DNA from: Bdellovibrionales bacterium CG12_big_fil_rev_8_21_14_0_65_38_15
Lineage (GTDB): Bacteria; Bdellovibrionota; Bacteriovoracia; Bacteriovoracales; Bacteriovoracaceae
DNA: 64,000 nucleotides
Reading direction: 5' to 3'
Assembly: GCA_002787775.1 (NCBI GenBank)
Contig: PCUW01000015.1
Location: 1 to 64,000, forward strand
Each line of letters starts with the position of its first letter. Position 1 is the stretch's first letter. A model generated the notes under the pieces. It was not told where the DNA came from and ran no database searches. It was given only the letters and a program-made list of their open reading frames with translations. Both the position numbers and the translations under genes were made by a program. This document shows positions 34,629 through 42,892 of the stretch, piece after piece.

Positions 34629-35389
34629 TGTCGTTTTGGAATAGGGCCCATGAACTTGAACAAGATGGTGTCTCCTTCGTTGTTGTCACACAAGTCAGTG
34701 AACGCGGTGGTGCTCCTCAAGATCCTGGGGCGAAAGCCATCATTACAAGTGAAGGACTCGTTTTTGGAACCGTCGGTGGTGGAAAAGTTGAAGCTCGCGC
34801 CATCGCCGATTCGCTTGATATTTTAAAAAATGAATCTAAGCAAGATCCGTTGTCTGTTATTTGGAATCTACAAAAAGATATCGGTATGACTTGCGGTGGG
34901 GAAGTGACATTTCTTTTTGAACATTTTCCAAGCACGGCGTGGCCGATTGTTATTTTTGGAGCTGGTCATGTGGCGCAAGCACTGACACGAACTCTTTCCA
35001 ATCTTAATTGTCAGCTAAAGTGTATTGATGATCGCGCTGAGTGGATTGAAAAATTATCAATCAAAGGCAACGTTAATGCTAATCCAAGTGAGCTGGTTAA
35101 AGAGCTTAATCCAAACAGCTTTTTTATATGTATGACTCAAGGCCATGCCAAAGATACACCAATTCTAAAAGCGATTGCCGATCATGCACCAGATTGTCCT
35201 TATGTTGGTGTTATTGGCAGTACAACCAAAGGCATCACGATTAAGCGTGAACTTAAAGAGCTTGGCGTTAGTGAGTCTTTTATTGAAAAATTAAGAGTAC
35301 CGATTGGACTACCAATTGGCACAAACGATCCTTATGAAATTTCAATTAGTATCGTTGCTGAATTATTGCAAGTTCGTGATTCTCTTTGA
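34628..35389 (+). CDS. xdhC: Xanthine dehydrogenase maturation factor XdhC
   Basis: A 253-residue accessory protein that binds and sulfurates molybdenum cofactor and inserts it in XdhB. The N-terminal XdhC/CoxI domain (QVSERGGAPQDPGAKAIIT, GTVGGGKVEA, MTCGGEV) is followed by a Rossmann domain (VIFGAGHVAQAL ~residue 110) and the PIGLPIGTNDPYEIS closing motif. ATG 34628 is preferred over the GTG codon directly before it. It overlaps xdhB, completing an xdhABC operon. Its last 27 bases overlap the convergent membrane-protein gene. Confidence 0.9.
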   Translation: MSFWNRAHELEQDGVSFVVVTQVSERGGAPQDPGAKAIITSEGLVFGTVGGGKVEARAIADSLDILKNESKQDPLSVIWNLQKDIGMTCGGEVTFLFEHFPSTAWPIVIFGAGHVAQALTRTLSNLNCQLKCIDDRAEWIEKLSIKGNVNANPSELVKELNPNSFFICMTQGHAKDTPILKAIADHAPDCPYVGVIGSTTKGITIKRELKELGVSESFIEKLRVPIGLPIGTNDPYEISISIVAELLQVRDSL

Positions 35390-36241
35390 AGCTTGAGCCG
35401 ATAATTCGTAGAGTCTTTCAATCAATTTACTCTTTTTAGCTAGCTTTGAAATAAAGCCATGCACATAGGTATTTCGAGCGATATAGAAAATTGAAAAGGC
35501 TACAGCGAACGCTCTCATCACCTTCCAAAAAATTGAAATGCCACTTTCACCTGAAATCAAAAAAAATGAAATCATTAAAAGTAGTGAAAGTAAGAACATA
35601 GGTCTAAAAAGTTCTAAAAATGCGGACATCGTTGGTGAGCCTGCATTTTTTTTTCTCGTTTTGGGAGTTGAAGCCTTCTCAAGCTTTTGTTCTAAACGTG
35701 TGATCTTTTCTTCAGGTAGAAAATGTAAAACGAGGGGCACACAAGCACATAAAACTGCTTTACCAACAACAGCAAACAAGATGAAGTCGTAAACCATCTC
35801 ATTTTTTGAAGCAAAGTAATCTAATGCTTTAGTAAAGTCTTGGCCGTAAATAACAAAGTAAGTAACTAAAGGTTGAATAAACGCCCATGGACTTAAAAGT
35901 GCCATACCAACCATTTGGCCTAGAAGATTTTTTCCAAAGGTTAATATACCGAGCATATAAAGAAAGCCTTGCATGGAAATACTAATCATTGGACCAAGTT
36001 TTTTGCCTACTGGAGCTAATGCCTTCATAAGGCTTGCAACACTTGAGACTTCCATCACCATCTTTGAAGCATCTATACGTGTCTCGATTGCATTTTGAAA
36101 TCGAGTCAGCATAAAGCCTTGGTTGATAGAGAGAATTTGTCCTGCCATGGGAATATGCAGAGCATGAACGGTTGAGCCAATAACAAGCTCAACCAAAGAT
36201 AATTTCACGGCCTTGTCGACAATCTGATGATCGCTACTCAT
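35363..36241 (-). CDS. Uncharacterised multi-pass membrane protein coupled to purine genes
   Basis: A 292-residue protein with about six hydrophobic segments (e.g. ~95-125, ~135-150, ~160-185, ~220-240, ~245-265). A conserved-looking N-terminal stretch reads TVHALHIPMAGQILSINQGF. A basic, Lys-rich cytoplasmic loop lies near ~190-212. Its start overlaps the end of the 1512-residue fusion gene by 8 bases, making it the last gene of the urate-degradation operon. I recognise no family. A transporter for a purine, ureide or urea, or an anchor for the soluble enzymes, are the simplest ideas from context. There is no direct evidence for either. Confidence 0.6.
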   Translation of the reverse strand: MSSDHQIVDKAVKLSLVELVIGSTVHALHIPMAGQILSINQGFMLTRFQNAIETRIDASKMVMEVSSVASLMKALAPVGKKLGPMISISMQGFLYMLGILTFGKNLLGQMVGMALLSPWAFIQPLVTYFVIYGQDFTKALDYFASKNEMVYDFILFAVVGKAVLCACVPLVLHFLPEEKITRLEQKLEKASTPKTRKKNAGSPTMSAFLELFRPMFLLSLLLMISFFLISGESGISIFWKVMRAFAVAFSIFYIARNTYVHGFISKLAKKSKLIERLYELSAQASKRITNLQ

Positions 36242-39200
36242 AGACTCTTATTCTATTGATTCCTCCGTCAGGATGAATCGTAATTTTAAGTCGATCAGTT
36301 TCAATGGGCTCAATGATAAAACGCTTAGTATTTGCCGCAAAAGGTTTAACAAAAGACTTAGAGACAACTTGCTTGTCACCAATATCAATCGAGATATACA
36401 TTGGGTTGTTATTCACAAAGTGCGTAAAATCTAATTCAATCATGCGAACGTTGGCTTTTTTGCTAAGACCAATTTCAACCTCTTCGCTATGCCCTTTGAC
36501 TCGTGATCTGGAGTTTTCCATGCCATCAAACATATGAAGCGGCGGATAAGGAGATAGCGCCGAAATGGCAGGAGAATAATGTTCATCCCCTACTTTTAAA
36601 ATCTTGCCACCTACACTTAAGTTTTTTGAAGGCTTAAGTTTACGAATTGGAAGCATTAATGGTTTTTTAGGTGCAGGTACAGAGTCTTGATATTTACCAC
36701 TGACTTGTTGTTCAAGAGGCTCTTCAAAAAGAGCAAGCCTAGTTAGACCACCATCAGGATAAGTTCTCACTCTTAATTGTTTCATTTCAATTTGTTTAAC
36801 TTCTACAAACTTAACTGAATGACCATTTAATGGCGTCGGTGCAAGTATTTCTATCCATTCACCATCAACTCGCCCTTCAAGAGAAACGCAGGGAACATGA
36901 TTTCCCGTATGAAACTTAGTACAAATCCTAGCGATCTTTGGTTTGCATTTTTTAGGAAGCTCTAAGATAAGATCTTCAGATTCAGCTTGATTGTGACGAG
37001 CTGATTCCCAACTATCCATGACCTTTCCTTGTCTTTCAAACAAGGTCGGATCAAAAACAGGATCCAGCGCAGAGATCAGGTTTTCCGCTCTAGCAAAGCG
37101 ATCATTTGTAACTTTTAAGACCTTACTACCTATCAAAAGGTTTTGATCGCTATAACTTGATTTTGCACCAGGGTGCTCGATCGGCAGCGCTGCATCTCTA
37201 TTAAAGGCATCAAAGATCAAAGATTTGTAACCAGTATTAACCACTTCTTCTTGCTTGATACCCTGATTATTAAAGCTTGATTTGAACTTAGAATAATCAA
37301 TACCTGAAACACCTAGTTTTTTCAGTGCAAGCTGAGTAATTTCAGAAATGAGACCTACAGCATTTAGCTCCCCATTACTAAAAACGACGATTCCTTTGCC
37401 TAAATCTGGGCCCATAAAGCAATGAAGAAATAAGGATCTAAAACCATCATTAGCCCCTTGATGAAGCATAAAACGATTTTCACCAGCTTCGATAGTGAAG
37501 ATACCAATACCCATGTCACAACCCATGAACTCACGAGAGCCAAGATCTCGTCCATATAACATCATCACAGCAGTGTCGTGAGAGATTGGACCTGAACCTT
37601 CAACGTCGTGATAGGCATGAGTTAAATGATGCAAGAACTGATGCATACTTGAGGCTGAGCCCATGGCACCAGCAGCAAAGCTTGGAAACATTAATCTTGA
37701 ACTTGAGAATGGCTGGCCCAACTCATTGATGGCATGGGCATAATCATGAGCTTCATTTTCTTTTTGATCGAAACTAAACTCACTCATACCAAGGGCTTTT
37801 AAAAATGGCGTCGTAAGTTTAACTATCGACTCGTCGCTAATTGCTTCAATTAAATGCTCTAGAACTAAAAAACCACCGCCAGAATACTTAAAGACTGTAC
37901 TTGGTTTATTAATAACTTCCACTGCAGGATAACCAAACTCTTTATGCCCAGCTAAAAGCTCGAGAACATTTGGCATGTCTTGATCACGGGGAACACCATT
38001 CACATAATGCATATTAAGAGCGTTATGACTCATAAGATTGGAAATGGTGACTTCATCGCCCCACTCGCCTTTTAAGCGAAAGCTAGACTTGGTTTTTGAA
38101 AGGACAGCGTTAACTTTATCTTCAAGCCCGATACCTTTCGAAGCGAGATACTCAATCGAAAACGCGCTAGCCACACTTTTACTAAGTGAAGCCACTTCAA
38201 AGTAGGTGCTATTAGTAATATCTCCATAGCTCATAAGCTGATGTTTAAAAGCAGCGCTACTCACACTTAATTGAAAGTCTTCAATATTATATTTATTTTT
38301 TAGTTCGATTAACTCGTCTTTTTGATCAAAGCGTTTTTTAGTAATTTCCCAAAGGGCTGACCTGGCGTTATCAAGTTCTTCGGCCTCAGAGTTATTAAAT
38401 CTAAGCTTTAAGGCCTCTAGAAGTTCTTTGCCGCTTTTACCTTTAGCGGAAATTAAAAACTTCACACCAAATTTTAAAAGGTACTTATCGCCCCATTCTT
38501 TTAACTCATTGATGACTGATGCTTCCTCGCCAAAAACTCGGCTTTGCTCACTGGCGGCCATAGCATCAAGAGTCTTTTTAGCTTCGCCGATATTACCGTG
38601 AAAAGAAGCCGCTTCAATAATTTGATCTTTGGTAAACTTTAGGATGAGATCTTTCGCTTCATTTTCATTTAAAAAAACATTTTTTGATAGAGTCTTGGCA
38701 AAGTCAAAACATCCACAGCGCTCAAAGTAATAGTTGAAGCGATCAATAGAATCATCAACTTGATATTTAGTTGGATTAAGCTCACACGCTTTCATCCATG
38801 GATCATCACTTGATCTAATCTCATCCGTGGTAAATGGAAGAAGTAATTCAGGTGCAAATTCCACTGGATTCTTATCACTCATTAACTTGATCATTAAGTT
38901 AAAGGCAACTGGATACCATTTCGCATTAACTTCGTTCCATTTAACTTGAACAATCTTCTTTTCGTGAGATAGGTCTTTTCTAATAAAATGCAATTCTTCA
39001 TGAGCAATTTCAAGAAATTCTTCTAGGCTAAAGCGTCCGTGATAAATCTCATGCCATACTTCCCAGCGTGAACGCTCGGCCGTTGCAAGATCGTCCATGA
39101 CGCGAACAAGCTCCCCTTCCACTTTAGCAGGTAAGGCAACACAACCGTTACCTGATAACCAGTCGGCCAAGTATTGAAGTGATTGAAAAACGTTATAGCG

Positions 39201-40772
39201 AATTTCATCAGGGTGATTATTGGCGATATAACTTGATTCTTTAATATCAGCAACCAAAAGAGAGCGTACGTATCTTTCATCACTTACTTTTAGACCTTCA
39301 ATATCTGGTCCATCAATAAATGAAATGATTTCGTTGTGATATTTTTCATCAAGAAGAGATTTTACAAGCTCATAGAGTTTATCTTTGGTTGGTTGTCTCC
39401 AAGCCGCAACTAGCGCCATTCCAAGACGAACAAAATCCGGGTGAGCAACCCAAAAGCCGTCAAGTCCACGCTTAAGTTGAGTCACCACATCTTTAATATA
39501 ACCTTTCATTGTTACCTGAAAGGATGGTCCACTCATTTCGTTCTTTACCGGAAGAATGCCATACATTCCACCAACTTTGATTCCACCACGAGGCCCAACC
39601 ACAGTATTGAGAAGATCGTGTGAAGCCTTAATATATTTAATAACGATATTAGGATCAGCTTTAACCGGGATACGATAGTTTCCGTCTTCTTTAAACAGTC
39701 TGGCGGTTGAACCTAGATAATCATGCCAACCAAGTGAAGCACCAGCAAAGTAAGGATGAAGTTCATCCATGATTTCGTTTACACGTAAAATAGCCCGTGG
39801 ATTTTCAAGTACGATCATTAAACGGATCGTACCCATTTTATAGTCAGGGTGACGATTTACCAGAAGCTTCTCGCAAGCTTCAAGCATGGTATGGATATAG
39901 CGAGCTTCTTCTTCGTTTTCTAATTTAGGCACATAAAACACAAGTGCTTCAGGATTATTCCAATTGGCAAACATATGTAGAGCAAAGTCATACATATGAA
40001 GTGGAATTGGATTTTTCTTATAAAAAAGAAAGAATGAAGGCAGAGCGAGACCTGGAAAGCGCTTTATAGGTAGGGCCAGATTATTTTTTTCTAATTTATA
40101 TTCTTTACCACGCTCATCGATGAAATCGATATTGCGATTAAAACATTTTGTTAAATTATCCCCTGCGCTAACGAGATCAGCATGCATCGGAGTTTTTGAA
40201 TCTTCGTTATCAGCTCCCCACTTTGGAGCGTCTTTAAAGTCTTTTAAAAGTTCGGCGACAACACTTGGCTCATCAGCAAGGATGCGATGATACGAGTTCA
40301 TGGCATTAACCGACATCTTGGCACTATCAGGTGGGCCAAACAAGGTAATGTGATGACCTTGCAGGTAACTTGGAATTGGTGCGACTGGGTTTTGTTTTGA
40401 AGTCTTAGCGTAGCTTTCTTGCAAAGGTCCAATTACTACTCGGCCATTGCTGTCTTCAAGGCCTAAGATTGTCTCATACTCAGCGCTATCAATACTCGTG
40501 CCGTTTTCTTTATTGTACTGATAAAGAGCTTTTACTCTTTGATCTATAAACTTTCTGTCTTCAATTCTATTGTGTAAAACTTTAGCCAGATCATCTTTGA
40601 CTAAATCATAAAGCTCACATAAAAACTGCAATGAGTCCTTGTTTTCAAGACCAGAAGGCTCTCCCACCATCTCAAGATTAGGCGCAACGTTTTTAGACTT
40701 CGATAGTAAATGCGCCAGCATTTCTTTGGAGAGATAGTCTTGATAATAAGGAATGTCTAAGTATTGAGCCAC
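36234..40772 (-). CDS. Four-domain fusion: malate synthase - OHCU decarboxylase - serine hydrolase - allantoicase
   Basis: A 1512-residue single frame from GTG. Residues ~1-670 are malate-synthase-A-like: VAPIPSYLQGHHITLFGPP, Mg ligands Glu323 (VLEN) and Asp351 (WHDYLG), and catalytic Asp561 in DDLATAERSR. Residues ~675-815 are OHCU-decarboxylase-like: His725, Glu742 (SEQ), FGVKFLISAKGKS, Arg814. Residues ~820-1200 have a class-C beta-lactamase/esterase fold: Ser862-x-x-Lys865, Tyr963-S-G, H1104-Q-G. Residues ~1210-1365 and ~1385-1512 are two allantoicase repeats (GKVMDSWESARHN, RVRTYPDGGLTRLALF; ITIHPDGGINRIRVYE). It would decarboxylate OHCU to allantoin, cleave allantoate to ureidoglycolate and urea, and condense glyoxylate with acetyl-CoA. 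The hydrolase may supply allantoinase. It starts 3 bases after uraH. Confidence 0.85.
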   Translation of the reverse strand: MAQYLDIPYYQDYLSKEMLAHLLSKSKNVAPNLEMVGEPSGLENKDSLQFLCELYDLVKDDLAKVLHNRIEDRKFIDQRVKALYQYNKENGTSIDSAEYETILGLEDSNGRVVIGPLQESYAKTSKQNPVAPIPSYLQGHHITLFGPPDSAKMSVNAMNSYHRILADEPSVVAELLKDFKDAPKWGADNEDSKTPMHADLVSAGDNLTKCFNRNIDFIDERGKEYKLEKNNLALPIKRFPGLALPSFFLFYKKNPIPLHMYDFALHMFANWNNPEALVFYVPKLENEEEARYIHTMLEACEKLLVNRHPDYKMGTIRLMIVLENPRAILRVNEIMDELHPYFAGASLGWHDYLGSTARLFKEDGNYRIPVKADPNIVIKYIKASHDLLNTVVGPRGGIKVGGMYGILPVKNEMSGPSFQVTMKGYIKDVVTQLKRGLDGFWVAHPDFVRLGMALVAAWRQPTKDKLYELVKSLLDEKYHNEIISFIDGPDIEGLKVSDERYVRSLLVADIKESSYIANNHPDEIRYNVFQSLQYLADWLSGNGCVALPAKVEGELVRVMDDLATAERSRWEVWHEIYHGRFSLEEFLEIAHEELHFIRKDLSHEKKIVQVKWNEVNAKWYPVAFNLMIKLMSDKNPVEFAPELLLPFTTDEIRSSDDPWMKACELNPTKYQVDDSIDRFNYYFERCGCFDFAKTLSKNVFLNENEAKDLILKFTKDQIIEAASFHGNIGEAKKTLDAMAASEQSRVFGEEASVINELKEWGDKYLLKFGVKFLISAKGKSGKELLEALKLRFNNSEAEELDNARSALWEITKKRFDQKDELIELKNKYNIEDFQLSVSSAAFKHQLMSYGDITNSTYFEVASLSKSVASAFSIEYLASKGIGLEDKVNAVLSKTKSSFRLKGEWGDEVTISNLMSHNALNMHYVNGVPRDQDMPNVLELLAGHKEFGYPAVEVINKPSTVFKYSGGGFLVLEHLIEAISDESIVKLTTPFLKALGMSEFSFDQKENEAHDYAHAINELGQPFSSSRLMFPSFAAGAMGSASSMHQFLHHLTHAYHDVEGSGPISHDTAVMMLYGRDLGSREFMGCDMGIGIFTIEAGENRFMLHQGANDGFRSLFLHCFMGPDLGKGIVVFSNGELNAVGLISEITQLALKKLGVSGIDYSKFKSSFNNQGIKQEEVVNTGYKSLIFDAFNRDAALPIEHPGAKSSYSDQNLLIGSKVLKVTNDRFARAENLISALDPVFDPTLFERQGKVMDSWESARHNQAESEDLILELPKKCKPKIARICTKFHTGNHVPCVSLEGRVDGEWIEILAPTPLNGHSVKFVEVKQIEMKQLRVRTYPDGGLTRLALFEEPLEQQVSGKYQDSVPAPKKPLMLPIRKLKPSKNLSVGGKILKVGDEHYSPAISALSPYPPLHMFDGMENSRSRVKGHSEEVEIGLSKKANVRMIELDFTHFVNNNPMYISIDIGDKQVVSKSFVKPFAANTKRFIIEPIETDRLKITIHPDGGINRIRVYE

Positions 40773-40775
40773 TGG

Positions 40776-41099
40776 TTAACTTCCGCGGTATGTTGAATAG
40801 CCATAAGGGTTGACGAGTAAAGGAACGTGATACTTTCTTTTTGTATCTGTAATGTTGAAAACAACTGGAGTGATCAAAAAGAAAGACTCAACTTTTTTGG
40901 TTTTAAAATAGTCTTCGACAGCAAAAAGAAGTCTGTAAGCCCCAGCTTCATAAGGACAATCAAAAGCAATTCGACCGTCAGTATTAGTTAGCTCTTTGGC
41001 CAAAGTCTTCCAATCACCATCCACTCTTTTTTCAAGATGAACACTGACGTTGGCGGCTGGTTGGCCACAACTTGTATCTAAAATATGAGTACTAATCAT
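40776..41099 (-). CDS. uraH: 5-Hydroxyisourate hydrolase (transthyretin-like)
   Basis: A 107-residue enzyme hydrolysing 5-hydroxyisourate, the product of urate oxidase, to OHCU. The N-terminal ISTHILDTSCGQPAANVSV and the C-terminal YRGS tetrapeptide, diagnostic for HIU hydrolases as against vertebrate transthyretin, are both present. No signal peptide, so it is cytoplasmic. It lies 9 bases after puuD and 3 bases before the fusion gene carrying OHCU decarboxylase, matching the pathway order. Confidence 0.92.
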   Translation of the reverse strand: MISTHILDTSCGQPAANVSVHLEKRVDGDWKTLAKELTNTDGRIAFDCPYEAGAYRLLFAVEDYFKTKKVESFFLITPVVFNITDTKRKYHVPLLVNPYGYSTYRGS

Positions 41100-41108
41100 A
41101 ACGAGTTC

Positions 41109-42764
41109 CTATTTCTTAAATGTAAATTGAATTGGAGACATGCCCGCTTCAGTTACATTAATCGTTTGCGTTTGTGTTCCATAAACTTCATGCCAAGCTT
41201 CTAGCTCATAAATTCCGACAGGAAGATCTTTAATACTAAAAGTTCCATCGGCGCCCGATACGTCAAAGTATGAATGATCAACAACTCCGATATAAGCTCC
41301 CATCCAAGGATGAACGCTACACTTTGCCTCTAAGAACATTTCAGGCTTCTTAAAGACTTTTGTAATACGTTGATCTTTTTTAGGCATCGGCACATTAAAG
41401 CTTTTATTCTCTTTTGTAATCGAGCGTACATTATGGAAAATTTTATCCGAGTTAATAAACTCAACTTCTTGTCCCGTTCGAACCCCAACAACTCGTGGAG
41501 TGTAGATACAGCCATGTTGATCAAGCTCGACTGCTGTTTTTGGGATAGCAGTCTTTGGCAGATTTTCATGACCTTTAATGATGCGAACAAAAACGTTTTG
41601 AAGTTTACCGTTATTAACAATCACTTCATTTGAGTAAACATCGCCCTTCGCCCCGCAACCAGCCGGAAGCTGCAGTTTTTTGCCTTTTGGAGCGACTCCA
41701 TCAAAGTTAATCACACCTTGAACTTCAACTTTGATTTTATCTGCTAATAAAACTTCTTCAGCCAAAGGAGTCGTCTCCTCAGAATCAGTAACTTCTTTTT
41801 CAACTTCAATGACTTCTACAACTTCAACTAGGTTATCAGCAGGCTCTTCGTAGTTTTGGGCCATGCCACTCCACTTCGCCACTCCAAGGATAAGAACAAT
41901 ACCGATGACGGCCATGATCTTTGAGCGCTTTGGGTTGCTGAGGCGAACAACAAAGTATTCGCGAATCGCTGCACCAGCAGCACTTAGAAGAATCAAAATC
42001 AGCCAGTTGTAATCATGTCCATAAGTTGATGGAAAGTGATTGCTGAGCATGATGAAGATAACAGGAAGAGTGAAATAGGTATTATGAGTGGAGCGGTTCT
42101 TAGCATTCTTGCCCCACTCTTGATTAACCGCTTCGCCTTTTTTAGAAGCTTCAACCATTTTGATTTGGCGTGGAATAATGCGCATAAACACATTGGCCGT
42201 CATCCAAGTTCCGATCATGCCACCAATATGAATATAAGCTGCTCTGCCACTGAAGGTATGACAAAGAAAATATGTCATCCCTACAAACCAAACTAACGTT
42301 AGGATATGACCAATGACTGGTTTAGTTTTCGTAAAGTTTCTCTCCCACAATTGATCATAAAAAACCCATGAACCAAGAATGGAGAAGATGCCTAGCAAGA
42401 CTGCTTTGGCATAACTAATATCGGAAACTGAACTATCTAATAAAAAAGTTCCAGAACCTGTGTAGAAAATCATGGCGACTAAAAAACATCCAGAAAGCCA
42501 AGTCCAATAGGCTTCCCATTTAAACCAATGAAGAACATCTGGAACTTTAGTTGGCCCCATTAAAAGTTTTTCAACACGATAAAATCCACCACCGTGAACC
42601 ATCCAAAGCTCACCAACATGACCTTCACTTTTTGCATCAGGATTTACAAGGAAAGAGCGATCTAACCACATAAAGAAAATGCTGGTTCCAATCCATGTCA
42701 CCGCTGTAGTGATATGCACCCAGCGCCCCAAAAGCAGCATCCAGTCGTAGACTTCTTGACTCAT
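41109..42764 (-). CDS. puuD: Membrane urate oxidase PuuD with C-terminal cupredoxin domain
   Basis: Oxidises urate to 5-hydroxyisourate at the inner membrane. Residues ~1-290 have about eight transmembrane segments with PuuD/DUF989 features (LLGRWVHITTAVTWIGTSIF, AYIHIGGMIGTWMTANVF). Known PuuD proteins end in a c-type cytochrome domain; here there is no CxxCH. Instead, after an acidic linker (~310-345), residues ~350-495 form a cupredoxin with copper ligands His444 (FHN), Cys482, His485 and Met488 (CSVHPWM). A short carboxypeptidase-regulatory-like beta domain follows (~500-551). The copper domain probably accepts the electrons in place of the haem. Uricase activity is inferred from family and context. 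Confidence 0.85.
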   Translation of the reverse strand: MSQEVYDWMLLLGRWVHITTAVTWIGTSIFFMWLDRSFLVNPDAKSEGHVGELWMVHGGGFYRVEKLLMGPTKVPDVLHWFKWEAYWTWLSGCFLVAMIFYTGSGTFLLDSSVSDISYAKAVLLGIFSILGSWVFYDQLWERNFTKTKPVIGHILTLVWFVGMTYFLCHTFSGRAAYIHIGGMIGTWMTANVFMRIIPRQIKMVEASKKGEAVNQEWGKNAKNRSTHNTYFTLPVIFIMLSNHFPSTYGHDYNWLILILLSAAGAAIREYFVVRLSNPKRSKIMAVIGIVLILGVAKWSGMAQNYEEPADNLVEVVEVIEVEKEVTDSEETTPLAEEVLLADKIKVEVQGVINFDGVAPKGKKLQLPAGCGAKGDVYSNEVIVNNGKLQNVFVRIIKGHENLPKTAIPKTAVELDQHGCIYTPRVVGVRTGQEVEFINSDKIFHNVRSITKENKSFNVPMPKKDQRITKVFKKPEMFLEAKCSVHPWMGAYIGVVDHSYFDVSGADGTFSIKDLPVGIYELEAWHEVYGTQTQTINVTEAGMSPIQFTFKK

Positions 42765-42856
42765 CTTTACCCCAGTAAATCGATTTAAGCGTAGTGGTAA
42801 ATTAGAGCATTTTTAAGATGAAAATTAAATGAAACAGTCGAATATTAAGCAATTAT

Positions 42857-42888
42857 GCGGTGCACCCCTAACAAAAGAGATGCACCGC
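42857..42888 (-). terminator. Hairpin between outer-membrane protein and puuD genes
   Basis: GCGGTGCA (42857-42864) and TGCACCGC (42881-42888) form a perfect 8-base stem around a 16-base loop, 4 bases after the outer-membrane gene's stop. There is no U-tract on the minus strand, so it may attenuate or protect mRNA rather than fully terminate. Confidence 0.4.
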
Positions 42889-42892
42889 TTTA

